Assembly (NCBI GenBank): GCA_003868215.1
Contig: QWDQ01000023.1
Coordinates: 62,001-126,000 of the forward strand
Direction of reading: 5' to 3'
Source of the DNA: Pseudophaeomoniella oleicola
Lineage: Eukaryota > Ascomycota > Eurotiomycetes > Phaeomoniellales > Phaeomoniellaceae
DNA: 64,000 nucleotides
This document shows, piece by piece, positions 24,653 to 35,880 of the stretch. How positions within the stretch are numbered: the first letter of the stretch is position 1; each line of letters begins with the position of its first letter. Made by a program: the position numbers and the translations under genes. The notes under the pieces were generated by a model, which was not told the DNA's origin, searched no databases, and saw only the letters and a list, made by a program, of their open reading frames with translations.

Positions 24653-25642
24653 TCATATGGCAGAGCCTTGCCTGTCAACGAACCAATGCCGCATGGAGCT
24701 TCCTAATCCGATAAACCCGTCTTGGGTAACCTTCCTCCCGGCGAGTTCATTTGCAAATTGCAACTTCTGTTGTGTACTCCAGTCGGGTCGAGCCAATAAA
24801 GCATATAGCATGCCTGCAGTGAAGGTGTCCCCGGCACCAACTGTATCGACTACTTTGCCTCCTTCAGGAAGGAAGCTTCCTCCATGCTGTACTTGGGTTT
24901 CTGCATTCGTATCTATCGCCCAAGCTCCTGCCTCTCCCCATGTGCAACACATTACAGCGCCTTCTCTAACCCCTCTTTGACTCAGCGTTGACTCGATGAT
25001 TTGTCCGCCATCTCTATCGAACCCTTCGTGCAAAGCCCAAGTCTTGGAGAATAAGACGAAATCCGCCAGCGGGATCAATTCTTTTAATCCTGGTCGTGCA
25101 GGCCTCTCGACTTCAAGGCTTACTTTTACTTCTGGATACTGCTGCCTCAAGTACTGTATGCATTGTCCAATAACTTCTGTGTGTCTCCCTTCAAAGTGGT
25201 AGCAGCAGGCGTCCTGACCCAGGGTATCTGCCACAGCCTTGAACTCATCAAATGACATTTCCGTAATCTCGTTATAGTTGACAATCGTTCGACTGTCGGT
25301 CTCTTGACTCTTGATTATGTAACATGAAGCTGCACTGTCAAACTCGTCTCTGTAGATGCAATGTTGGAGGACATGGGCATTTTCCCCATACGATGATTCC
25401 GCGAACACGGCATCCTCTGATCCCTTTCGTGATAGCACGAGGAGGAGCCGAGGAGTGAGGCTGCTCGAAGACGGGACTTCATTTGCCAACAGTTGCAAAA
25501 GTACTTCAGTCGAATTGGGACAATTTCCGCCTCTCCTTTTCATCAAGCTTGATGCCCGTTGTTTGGTATCTTCTTGTGGGAATTGCGGGACGGTGAGGAT
25601 GGTGTCGAGATAGCAAGGCCCGACCAGCACTAGATACTTCAT
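24653..25642 (-). CDS. pfkB family carbohydrate kinase (ketohexokinase-like)
   Basis: Ribokinase-fold sugar kinase of 329 residues in one exon. The N-terminus MKYLVLVGPCYLDTILTVP and the GGNCPNS glycine motif near residue 38 match the ketohexokinase subgroup. The pfkB signature DTVGAGDTFTAG near residue 270 supplies the catalytic aspartate and anion hole. Length and both ends are normal. Ketohexokinase-like proteins phosphorylate fructose or related sugars at the 1-hydroxyl, but the true substrate here is unproven. It is transcribed towards the GH43 gene; a link through released pentoses is only suggestive. Confidence 0.9.
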   Translation of the reverse strand: MKYLVLVGPCYLDTILTVPQFPQEDTKQRASSLMKRRGGNCPNSTEVLLQLLANEVPSSSSLTPRLLLVLSRKGSEDAVFAESSYGENAHVLQHCIYRDEFDSAASCYIIKSQETDSRTIVNYNEITEMSFDEFKAVADTLGQDACCYHFEGRHTEVIGQCIQYLRQQYPEVKVSLEVERPARPGLKELIPLADFVLFSKTWALHEGFDRDGGQIIESTLSQRGVREGAVMCCTWGEAGAWAIDTNAETQVQHGGSFLPEGGKVVDTVGAGDTFTAGMLYALLARPDWSTQQKLQFANELAGRKVTQDGFIGLGSSMRHWFVDRQGSAI

Positions 25643-26498
25643 CTCCGACTTCCCTCAAGGCAGCTAATGGGAATCTAGCTCTGCTTGAAGTGTGTCCGCC
25701 ACATCGATACCTGAATCCGCAACTTGCCTACGCTGATGGATGTTTTTATTGAAGATAGATAATCAACAGGACCTTCATGTTATGGTGTGGATCGGGTGTT
25801 TAGCGGAGTTGAGCCCGGAATCCCCTAAATTATGGAGGTGATTTACTCCGTTCAACACCCGGAGTAGCTTCCAACAACACTATCACCGATGATCACATCT
25901 TGCGAATTCACTTCATTCAAGTATAGCACATTGTTTCCTCATGCTTGATACATGGACGTCTGTGATTCAGACTTATCCGACTCTGGCAGAACCATCTCTC
26001 GTTGAAGGCACATGCTACACCATGGTAGCTGCTGAAATACCCGCCATTTCCGAGACGAAAGATCCACGGATAGGGTAGGTAGAGTACCGATATGTCAATC
26101 TTTGATGCGCTACGAGGAGTTCATCCCTTGCTTTACTCCAAGAGGAAAGACCGATGACCTGTCAGCACGGATGACACTGGACATGATAGCCGCTTACTAT
26201 GAGTGTTGGAGTGTGAGTTGTTCTGGGACACCAACATCGCGGGTGGCTAGTGATGCTCGTTTGGCCCCCAACGTGAGATTGAGTCTTTCAACATCTATGG
26301 CATTTATGACCTGCTATTTACACGTCCATCATGATGCTATATTTGTCCACGGAAACGGAAACACGTGGAAAGCTCAACCGTGCTTACGGGCTTACACCGC
26401 TTCGTCAATCCTTGAAATCTCATCTCGTGTCTATCTTGTCATCACTGTCGTCGCGTTGCCTGGCCGTGGACCTCTTCGACTAAATTCAGGGCACTGCG
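25643..26498. other. Intergenic, divergent promoter region
   Basis: Upstream DNA shared by the kinase gene and the acyltransferase gene. A 209-codon frame starting at 26,102 overlaps the acyltransferase in another frame and lacks motifs, so it is treated as a shadow. Confidence 0.5.
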
Positions 26499-27978
26499 AT
26501 GATGCAATCCTCGACTGTAGTCCCTTTCCTCTTCCTGGGGGTTCAGGGCATTACTACTTCGCTGTTCGTTGTCCTCACCAAGAAAACTTCACCCTTGCGG
26601 TATCTCGGTGCAATCATCGTTGCCTACGCAGGTTACTTGCAAGCAACAGCCGCATTCTCTTTTTGGGATCTTCATCTCTACAAATGCTGCATTGCAGGCC
26701 AGGCCTTCATAACTGCCACTCTCGGTCTTAACCTGCTGATGATCAATAGAGTTGAGGGCGAAGACTTTGCGTCCACAAAGCAGCCTAATGCTTCGACCAT
26801 AGATCAACTGCTATCTGTTATCTCTGTCATCTACTCTACGCGCGGCATTAGATCGAAATGGCAAACCAAGAATGTCCCCGACTTCCCTGCATTCTACGGT
26901 GCACGCCGGCCGCCGAGTCGAGCTCTGTTTCTTTGCCGGCAGTTACTATTCGCCTGTTGGCAATATCTGCTATTGGATCTCGTATACGAAGCATCGAAAC
27001 TACAGTCTGATGAAGAAAAAAATCGACTTTTTGCGCCAGGGACAGAGTTCTTGTACTTGAACGCAACCGCTGAGCAATGGACCACCAGGATTACCTCGTC
27101 TCTCATTTCATGGTTCTGTGTGGTCAGAGTGATAGTGGATTCCCAGTATAGGGCTATGTCAATCCTCGCCGTCGCTACCGGTGTCTCTAGTCCTGAGGAT
27201 TGGCCACCATTGTTTGGAAGTATGTGGAGTGCATATACACTCCGTAACTACTGGGGGTAAGTTTCTCCCCCCTGGCTCTGCTAAGGTGTTATCTCCTTCA
27301 ACTTCGTTTATCACCAACGTCTACGCCAGCATTCCCGTCCTTGGAAGATTGTTCCCGGGCTCATTTCCACTTTCCAAAAACCTCGTTCATTTACGTTTAC
27401 TGACCACATCTCCACCAACCAGTAAATTCTGGCACCAAGCTCTCCGATGGCCATTCACCTCGGTCTCCAACTTCCTCACCCGTGACGTATTTCACCTCCC
27501 CCGCCCTTCCCCTCTCGAGCGATACACCAACATCTTCCTCGTCTTCACCATCTCCGGCATCTTACACGCCGTCACCGAGTCCGCCTCTCCCTCTTCCGCC
27601 AGCGACAGCCGCAGCACCCAATCCGTCCGGCCCATGATGTTTTTCCAAACCTTCGCCCTCGGTATCATGTTCGAGGACGGCGTGCAAGGAATGTGGCGTC
27701 GTTGGTTTAATAGCAGGAGCAGTAACAGCAGCAGCGGCAGCAGCAGCAGCAGTCCCCCCTCACCCGTATGGAAGAAAATAGCCGGCTTCTTCTGGGTCAT
27801 GGCTTGGTTCTGCGTCACTGCGCCCTGGTACCAATATCCTTCTGTCCGAGCGACCAACGGTCCAGCCTTCTCGCTTGTACCGTATAATGTGGTGGATAAG
27901 ATCGGGATCCAGGCAGCGGGTGCTGGTGTCTTGGTTGGGGGGATTCTGTTGAAGATTGGGTTCAAGGGGGAGATTTAG
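26499..27978 (+). CDS. Wax-synthase-like membrane acyltransferase
   Basis: Multi-pass acyltransferase of the wax synthase-like group, the family that includes fungal secondary-metabolite O-acetyltransferases such as TRI7; 437 residues predicted. The N-terminal half has several membrane segments. RNYWG at the exon end continues after the intron as KFWHQALRWPFTSVSNF, the most conserved motif. ERYTNIFLVFTISGILHAVTE holds the likely catalytic histidine. A serine-rich loop (about 15 serines, from AGC/AGT triplets) sits in the C-terminal third. The intron at 27257-27422 is 166 bp, longer than any other here, and could contain a micro-exon that I cannot resolve. It lies among metabolic genes between the two arrays. 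Confidence 0.85.
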
Positions 27979-28201
27979 AGATGGGCGTCTCGACGTTGTT
28001 GCTGACTAGGTAGGCAGGTGGGTTGGGAGGTAAGTAAAGAGGTTGTTCTAGTATAGGTAGTCTATCTAGATCACAGTGTATATGTATCATTTTTCTCTTC
28101 CTTATTATAAACACGGGTGTTATGCTCCTTACCCCTGATCTGCACATCCTCCCCTTCTCCCTCCCTCGCTCTCCTCCCCCCCCCTCCGTTCTACCATCAA
28201 A

Positions 28202-28228
28202 CCCATCCATCCATCCATCCCATCCATT
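28202..28228. repeat. CCAT microsatellite
   Basis: About six copies of CCAT with one slip, just beyond the stop codon of the NTF2-like gene. Confidence 0.8.
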
Positions 28229-28286
28229 TCACTGTCCCGAACCTCCCAAACCTCCCAAACCTCCCCTCTTTTTCAAGTACGATTTC

Positions 28287-29079
28287 TCAAGACCCCGGCT
28301 TCAAAATCTTCGTATTCCCACCCGCCCAAACCCCCACCGCCTTTATTTTGCTGATACGCCATGGATTCCCTTCGGTGCAAGAAGAGTCAAGTTTGACGAG
28401 TTCGACGTCGTAGCGTCCCTAATGGATAAGGCTCAGTGCCCAAAGTTTTTTTTGGGGGAGTTTGGGGGGGTTTCTGGGGAAAAGGAAAAAAAGTTGTTTG
28501 TTAAAACTCACACCGTTGTTTGTTCGAGGGCCACCTTCGGCGTCGGTCTTGATGATGTTGGCGGTTCCGTTCGCTATGGCTGTTGCGGTTGTGGGGGGAG
28601 GGGTTGAGGGGTTGTTGGCGGAGGGGTAGGGGAGGGATATGAGGATTGCACTGGTGGGAGGAGGAGGAGGGTTGTTAGTCAGTCCGGTGGGTGCGTTCAA
28701 ACATGCAATTGCCTTCTTTGGGGCCTTTTGTATCCATACTGGACTTACCCCATAAGATGTTGATACGCATCCATCGAATCCAACATCGGCTTGAACTGTG
28801 CGGCCATCTTTTCAGGCGTCATGTGCTCGTCGGGCTCGCCGCCGAACATGCTCGTGTAATCCATGACGAAGGTATCGCAGAAGACTTCGGCGGCCCATTT
28901 CGAGGTTTGATTGAGGTCGAGGTAGAGCATCTGGAGGAGAGGGAGGGTTCAGAAGTATGCTCTTTTGAGCGAGTTGAAGAAGAAGAGAGGGTGCAAGCAA
29001 GCAGACTTACCAGTTTCGTGGTTGTGTCTTGGATGTTGGCTCGGTCTAGGAGGTAGTCGGTTACTTGATAGGAAGACAT
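28287..29079 (-). CDS. NTF2/SnoaL-like small protein, four exons
   Basis: A 173-residue single-domain protein of the SnoaL/NTF2-like cone fold, the group that includes small dehydratases, cyclases and many proteins without known reaction. Exons are 29011-29079, 28749-28930, 28512-28650 and 28287-28418. Introns of 80, 98 and 93 bp all have GTAAGT or GTGAGT donors and join in phase. Recognisable parts are DYTSMFGGEPDEHMTPEKM in helix 2-3, AYQHLMGAILI before the sheet, TAIANGTANIIKTD, then GGRYDVELVKLD and PWRISKIKAV in the last strands. The second exon alone begins with an ATG and could be mistaken for a gene start. It lies at the right end of the block before array 2; its role is unknown. Confidence 0.85.
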
Positions 29080-29619
29080 GGCGTGGAAATGTACGAGAAT
29101 CTCGTGGAAGCAGGGGGGAGGGGTGTTGAACGGAAAGGGTGAGGGTTGGAACTTGAAGAGAAAGCAAGTTGCTCCTACGGCATCTGTCAGCAGTTAAATA
29201 GATAATACCACTAACGTATGAGACCTACCATGTCATTGTCATCCTCAGCAGACCCACCCACATCCACCCGGTCCATCCCGCAATAGTAGATCACTGTGGG
29301 GGCGGAGAGGAGAACAGGTCGCCAAGCTGAAAAACCAGAGAGAAATGTTGGATAGTTGGACGAAATTGACCGGATGGAGGCTAATGTTGGTCTTGGGAGA
29401 GAGAGAACGCATATGAATCATCATCCTTCGATCGAATTGATGCTTGGTTCACTGCACCGGGATAGCTATCAAGGCTGACCGAGTCCCGTGTTGTTGCATC
29501 TGACTCGTATGTCAACGACAACGCCTCATGCACCATTTCAGACCAGATAGAAGACTGACGTAGGAAATATAGGGTATTTTTGATCTATAGATGGTCCTTG
29601 TCTGACCCATTGAGGTTCC
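29080..29619. other. Intergenic between the NTF2-like gene and array 2
   Basis: Promoter-side DNA of the NTF2-like gene. No open frame, repeat or RNA gene is evident. Confidence 0.5.
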
Positions 29620-30158
29620 CTGCAGCGCTTTTTCAGGTCTTCCATAGGAGGTATTGCCCGCGGGTCCTATAGTCCAGAACCTCTGTTCTTGGGCTATTTC
29701 CATCCGATCGGTAGTACGAATGCAAAGATATAAGACGTCCCAGCATGGCCTGGCCCTGCATCAGATCCTCGAGGTAGTGGTGGAGACGTATGTTGGTGAT
29801 GTATTCCGGTGCATAAGCTCGGTTTGATGGGCTGAAATCGTAACCAGAATTCTGAATACCATCTGAAAGAGCATGTAGATAGCAAGTATAGATGACAATA
29901 AGCATGAACATTGCCGTCTTCAGGTCGTTTTGCGAGCGAAATTCTGATTTTGAAGACATCTGCAGAAAACCCCTCCAGCGTGAACCTGAAACCGCGTAAG
30001 CTCAGCACAGCACCACAGTCTCTGAAACTCATCAAAGACGAGCCTGAATCTGGGATATGACGTGAATGTGTATCGTTCCAGTGTCGTTCGGGTCAAAATA
30101 TCACCTGGGTGGTATGTCGTTGGCGGAGTAAGTCCCACCACCGAAAATCTCCGGCGTA

Positions 30159-31616
30159 GACCTGAAATAACTCTGTAGATCATCAACACCATTGATATTG
30201 ACCTGATTCCCTATATACATACATACTCACGCTCATGGAGATTCTCCCAGTAGGCGCATTCAGGTCAAGTTCTGGCACTGTGAACCTCAGTGTCATTTTT
30301 TCAGGTCTGCCGTGCTCTGGATTCCTGTCATCTGAAATTCGTTAATCGACGGTCCACAACACAGATATTGACCTGAATGCGCTAACTACGAGGATCCCAA
30401 TAGGCGAAAGTACTTACTCCCATAGCATTTCTGATCAAATTCTGGCTCTCTGAACTTCAGCCTCAGTTTTTCAGGTCTGCCGTGCTCCGGATTCCTGTCA
30501 CCTGAACTTTGTGAATCAACAGTCCACAACACAGATATTGACCTGAATGCGCATATTGGGATATTTTTAACGAGTGTCAGTAGCTATGTATATAGCCTTT
30601 CAGGTCACTTTCCGGTTGTGTGAGTGCTGGTGCTGCTTTTTCAGGTCTGCCCCCTGCCACCTGAAAAAGTTCTGTACAAAGCGAACGACCTAGAAATTGA
30701 CCTGAATGCGCATATCCGGGTAATCGTCATGAGCGTTAGTAGCTATGTATGTTGCAAATCTGGTCATTTTCTGGTTGTGTGGGCGGTGGTGCTAGTTTTT
30801 CAGGTCGGGGGTTTGTCACCTGAAAAAGGTCCGTACACAGCGCATATGACAGATATTGACCTGAATGCGCCTACTGGGAGTATCTCCATGGCCGTTAGTA
30901 TTCAGTTCCATAGGCTTTCAGGTCAATATCTGATTACGTGAGTACTGTTGCTGGTTTTTCAGGTCGGGTCCGCGATGACCTGAAAAAAGAATCTGAACAG
31001 CGTATATCACGGAATTTGACCTGAATGCGTATACCGGAAGCATCTCCATAGCCGTTAGTACTTACTTCCACAGGCTTTCAGGTCAACTTTTGGCTTTGTC
31101 GATAGTAGTGTCGGTTTTTCAGGTCGGGTTCACGATGACCTGAAAAAAGACCGTGGACAGCGCATATCACGGATTTTGACCTGAATGTGCATACTGGAAG
31201 TATCTCCATGCCCGTTAATACTTACTTCCATAGGCTTTCAGGTCAAGTTCTGGCTGTGTGGATAGTAGTGCCGGTTTTTCAGGTCGACTCCGCGGTGACC
31301 TGAAAAAAGTCCGTAGACAGCGCACATCACAGATTTTGACCTGAATATGCATACTGGAAGAAAGCTTAGAGGCATTCGTATTGTATTTCATAGCAAATCA
31401 GGTCAATTTCTCTCTGCGTGGGCACTGATGCTGTTTTTTCAGGTTGCCCTACTATGGGTCGCTCTCTCACCTGAAAAAAGTCTGTACACAGCCCGTAACA
31501 ACGATATTGACCTGAATGCCTAGAATAAAGAAACCTATATAGGCATTAGCATTCATGTATATAGGCATTCAGGTCACTTTCTTACTGTGTGGACGTTGGC
31601 GCTGGTTTTTCAGGTC
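30159..31616 (+). repeat. Array 2, block A (start-to-start about 159-170 bp)
   Basis: Closing boxes begin at 30301, 30471, 30641, 30800, 30959, 31119, 31279, 31439 and 31610. Four successive gaps are exactly 11 nt (after 30800, 30959, 31119 and 31279), making short hairpins with arms TTTTTCAGGTC and GACCTGAAAAA; others are 10-22 nt. The inner boxes GACCTGAATGC and CTTTCAGGTCA are clearest in this block. Confidence 0.93.
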
Positions 31617-33976
31617 TCACCACTGCGGATCGCTGACCGCGGAGAGCCATCAATACTTTGACCTGAAAATCGTGTGCAGACGGTCCGGAACGACGATATT
31701 GACCTGAATGCCATCAGAATCGGAATCACCATAGGCTTTAGTACCTATACGCATAGTGTTTCAGGTCACTTTCCCACTGCATAGATATTGATGTTGATTG
31801 TTCAGGTCCGATGTTGATTATTCAGGTCCGATGTTGATTATTCAGGTCCGATGTTGATTATTCAGGTCCGATGTTGGGGTTTTAGGTCCCTCTGGTGTTT
31901 GTCCCCAGCAACCCCAGACCTGAACTTTTGCTATAAAAGACCGACAACAGAGAAATTGACCTGAATGTACTGACCGGAAGTATCCTGACGATTCTAAGTA
32001 TCATATCATGTAGCTCTTCAGGTCATTTTCCTACTGTGTAGAGAGTAGTGCTGATTCTTCAGGTCTATCATTGGGGTTTTCGGGTCCCTTTGGTGTTTGT
32101 CTCCATCTACTCCAGACCTGAACTTTGGCTATAACTGGTCAACAATAGAGAAATCGACCTGAATGTACTGACTGGAAGTATTCTGATGGTTCTAAGTATC
32201 TTACCATATAGGCATTCAGGTCACTTTCCCGCTGCATAGACAGTGGTGTTGATTTTTCAGGTCCCATACTGCGGTTTTCAGGAGAACCAAGTCCCTCAGC
32301 CTATGTCCCAACCCCCGACCTGAATTTTGGCTATAAGTATTCAACAACAGAGAAATCGACCTGAAACTGGTAACTAGAAGAATCCTTATTCATCTAGGTA
32401 TCCTATCATATAGACATTCAGGTCAGTTTCTTGCTCTTGGAATCGCAGTGTTGATTTTTCAGGTCTCATACTAAGGGGTTTCAGGTCCCAGCACTGGGAA
32501 TCATCATCTGTCCCTACCCCCGACCTGAACTTTTTCTATAAGTAGTTCGCAACAACGAAACTGACCTGAATGCACTAAATAGGAGAATACTTATCAGCGT
32601 AGGTATCTTATGATATAGACATTCGGGTCAACTTCTGGCTGCAAAGATATTTATATGGTTTTTTCAGGTGCCTTTACTACACCCCAAAGTCCGCCCTCTA
32701 TTTCAGACCTGAACTTTTGCTCTGGACAACGCACAACGCAGATATTGACCTGAATGGACTAAATAGGAGAACCGTTATCAAAGTAGGCATCTTCTCATAT
32801 AGACATTCAGGTCAACTTCTGACTTTAAAGGTACTTATATTGTTTTTTCAGGTCCCTTTACTAAATATCTAGGTACTAGGTACGGCCAACACCTCCGACC
32901 TGAACTTTCGCTCTGGACAACGCGCAACGCAGATATTGACCTGATTCCAGTAATCAAAATGATCCTTGTCACCTGAAGTATCTTCCTATATGAACATTCA
33001 GGTCAACTTCTGGATTCAAAAAGATTTACGCCGGTTTTTCAGGTCTGGCTACTATCCGGTACCGACGCCCTACCCCCGACCTGAACTTTTCTCACTGACG
33101 GCGTGTAAGGCAGATATTGACCTGAATGCGAAGAGATATATAATCCTTATGGGGTTTATTATGTCTATAGCTATCAAATCTGGTCATTTTCCTGTTGTCA
33201 CAGCATTTATGTTGATTTTTCAGGTCTCACTATCACCGTCTCCTACACCCCAGACCTGAAATTTCCCTACAACGCGGTCAACAACACAGATATTGACCTG
33301 AATACAATCAAATCCATGTTCGAGAAGGTCATTAGAATGAGCTTGTATATTGTTTCAGGTCATTTTCTCTTTGTCGCAGCATTTATGTCGGTTTTTCAGG
33401 TCACCTATCCCTCTACTGATGCCTATCCCAGACCTGAAAATCGTCTATAACTTGGTCTATACCACAGATACTGACCTGAATGCAGTAAACGCTATGATCG
33501 CTAAGAGTATCGGTATGTCTACGTATAGAAATTCTGGTCATTTTCTCTGCATGGGAGCGGCTGTGCTGTTTTTTCAGGTCACCATACCCCTACTAAGTCC
33601 TACCCCCGACCTGAAAAACTTGAATTATCGGCTCACAACAAGGAAAGTGACCTGAATGCAATAAGAACTATGGATTCTAACGGCATTAGTATGTCTATGT
33701 ATAGCAAATCTGGCCATATTCTCATTATGGAAGCGGCTCTGCTGTTTTTTCAGGTCGCCTATATCATTACTCACCCCTACCTCAGACCTGAAAAACCTGG
33801 CTAATCGGCTCACAACACAGAAAGTGACCTGAATGCACCCAAAGTCATGATATTCATGGTCATTAACATCTCTCTGCACAGCAAATGACCTGATTTGCTT
33901 ATCATTCGAGTGCCTGCATTGTTTTTTCAGGTCGGCCATACACCCCAGCATATGTCGCATACAAAACTGTCACAAC
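31617..33976 (+). repeat. Array 2, block B (long gaps, start-to-start 176-205 bp)
   Basis: Closing boxes begin at 31802, 32059, 32257, 32459, 32664, 32848, 33039, 33220, 33396, 33574, 33750 and 33927. Gaps are about 25-60 nt and one exceeds 100 nt, often ending in CCCCGACCTG or CCAGACCTG. Even so, the opening-to-closing distance stays 141-143 bp for every module from 31917 on. One module (31670 to 31802) is out of register at 132 bp beside the 20-bp tandem. Confidence 0.92.
31791..31870 (+). repeat. Four copies of a 20-bp repeat carrying one half-box
   Basis: The unit is ATGTTGATTATTCAGGTCCG (first copy has one difference), repeated at 31791, 31811, 31831 and 31851. It multiplies a closing half-box at the edge of a module and explains the longest gap in the array. 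Confidence 0.95.
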
Positions 33977-34263
33977 CTGAATCTAGTCCACACCAGACTA
34001 AATCCACCTGAAACTCTCGATCTATGTATCCATACGGTCTAGAAGAGGTGCCCTGACGAGACTTTCAGGTCTGCTTCCTGGCGCTTGCTTCAGTCTGCAG
34101 TGGAACAGTGGTAGTAAGGCCTATCATGGACCTGGCAGTACATACCCAACAACAAGTCTCTTTGACCTGAAGAAGACCTCCCTATCGGTGAACAGCATCC
34201 TCTGAGCACTATCATGCTGTCATTAGGTCCCGATACTTGATTTTCAGCATCTCAAGTTCTTTT
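33977..34263 (+). repeat. Array 2, irregular joint between blocks B and C
   Basis: About 290 bp in which isolated boxes remain (for example TTTCAGGTCTG near 34,064 and TTGACCTGAAG near 34,162) but the 142-bp register is lost. It looks like two partial or fused modules. Confidence 0.7.
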
Positions 34264-35880
34264 TCAGGTCACGTATCTACGACCTGAAAAAAGCAGATTC
34301 TCTCCCACCACAGCCGTTTCTGACCTGAAAGAGACCATCGGGACGTTGACAGACATGATCTGATTCCCACTCATCCCTCCGGCAGGTTTGAATGTTCCAA
34401 TTATGAGAGCTTGGGCCTTTTTTCAGGTCACCTATCTGCAGATGAAAGACGGCTGATTCTACTTCAAAAACAACCTTTTCCGACCAGAAGAAGACTGCCC
34501 AAAGGCCAAGAGACATATCATAATACTGATAGTAACACGAATCAGGTCATTTTATATCTTAAATATGGTGTTCTATGCTTTTTTCAGGTCACATATCCAC
34601 GACCTGAAAAAAGCAGATTCCCAACCCCATCGACCTTTTCTAACCCGAAGAAGGCTATCTAAAGGTTCAGCGACTTGATCTGATACCTACGCTATGGACA
34701 TTCAGGTCACTTTATGTGCAAAATATAGTGTTTTGTGCTTTTTTCAGGTCTACCAATACGCGAACTGAACACCCACCATTATTCTACGAGTACACAACTT
34801 CCAACCCGAACGAGACTATCCAAAGATAGAGAAACGCCACACAATACCGGCACTATGAACATTCAGGTCACTTTATCTGCAAAATATGGTGTTCTGTACC
34901 TTTTTCAGGTCTATCGATATACGACCTGAAAAAAGACCCTCAATCTACGAAAATCCGGATTCCGACCTGAAAGCAACTTCCCAGTGATAGAGAAACGTCA
35001 CAAGATACTTGCACTATGAACATTCAGGTCACTTTATGCCCAAAATATGATACCCGGAGTATTTTTCAGGTCTCCTATATGCATGACCTGAAAATATGCC
35101 CCTGTCATATAAGGGCAGGGAATCTGACCTGAATGCGAGTTCCCAAGGATAGGGAAATGTCACAAAATGCTATCCTCTTCTTCTTCAGGTCACTTTACCC
35201 ACTCAGTGTGGTGTTAGGTCTCTTTTTCAGGTCTCATATATACGGCCTGAAACCCCAAGTTTCACTCCACAACAAGCGAATTTGACCTGAAAGCACCTTC
35301 CCAGCGGCAGAAAAATGGAAGAAGATACTGTGGTTTCCTTCTTCAGGTCACTTTACGCATTTGGTGTGGTGTTTAGTTCATTTTTCAGGTCTCGTATGTA
35401 CGACCTGAAAATCTTCAATTCTACCCCACGACAAGAGAAGTTGACCTGAATGAAGTTACCCAGCAATAGAGGAGTATCATACGATACTACCATCTTCTTT
35501 TTCAGGTCACTTTCCGCCTGATCTGCGGCGTTGGGTCCTTTTTTCAGGTCTTGGACATACGGCCTGAAAAAGTCCAGTTTCGTCCCACGACAAAACAATT
35601 TGACCTGAATGAGGGTCTTTCAGGAATCACTGAACGTATGTGAATGCTAGGGAAAGCGCATAAAGCGCATTCTGGCCTGTTTCCGCCATTTTGTGGAAGT
35701 TCCATAGGTCCGATGGTTTTGGGGACCGGTGACCTGAAATTCGCTGACAGTGATACCTATACCATAGATTTTGACCTGAAAGAAGCATGTCAGAGCTGCA
35801 GCTGATACCAAGGAACATTCTGATAGTCTTCATCTAGCTGAAAAGAGCCGGTATATGTTGTGAGGTGGAAAGTTCAGGTC
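34264..35880 (+). repeat. Array 2, block C (start-to-start 158-161 bp)
   Basis: Closing boxes begin at 34264, 34423, 34584, 34744, 34905, 35066, 35227, 35385, 35544, 35704 (degenerate) and 35874. Intervals are 159, 161, 160, 161, 161, 161, 158, 159, 160 and 170. Where both arms are clear the gaps are 10-12 nt. Interior sequence differs from blocks A and B, with CACTTTA and AAAATATGGTGTT in place of the block A words. Confidence 0.93.
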
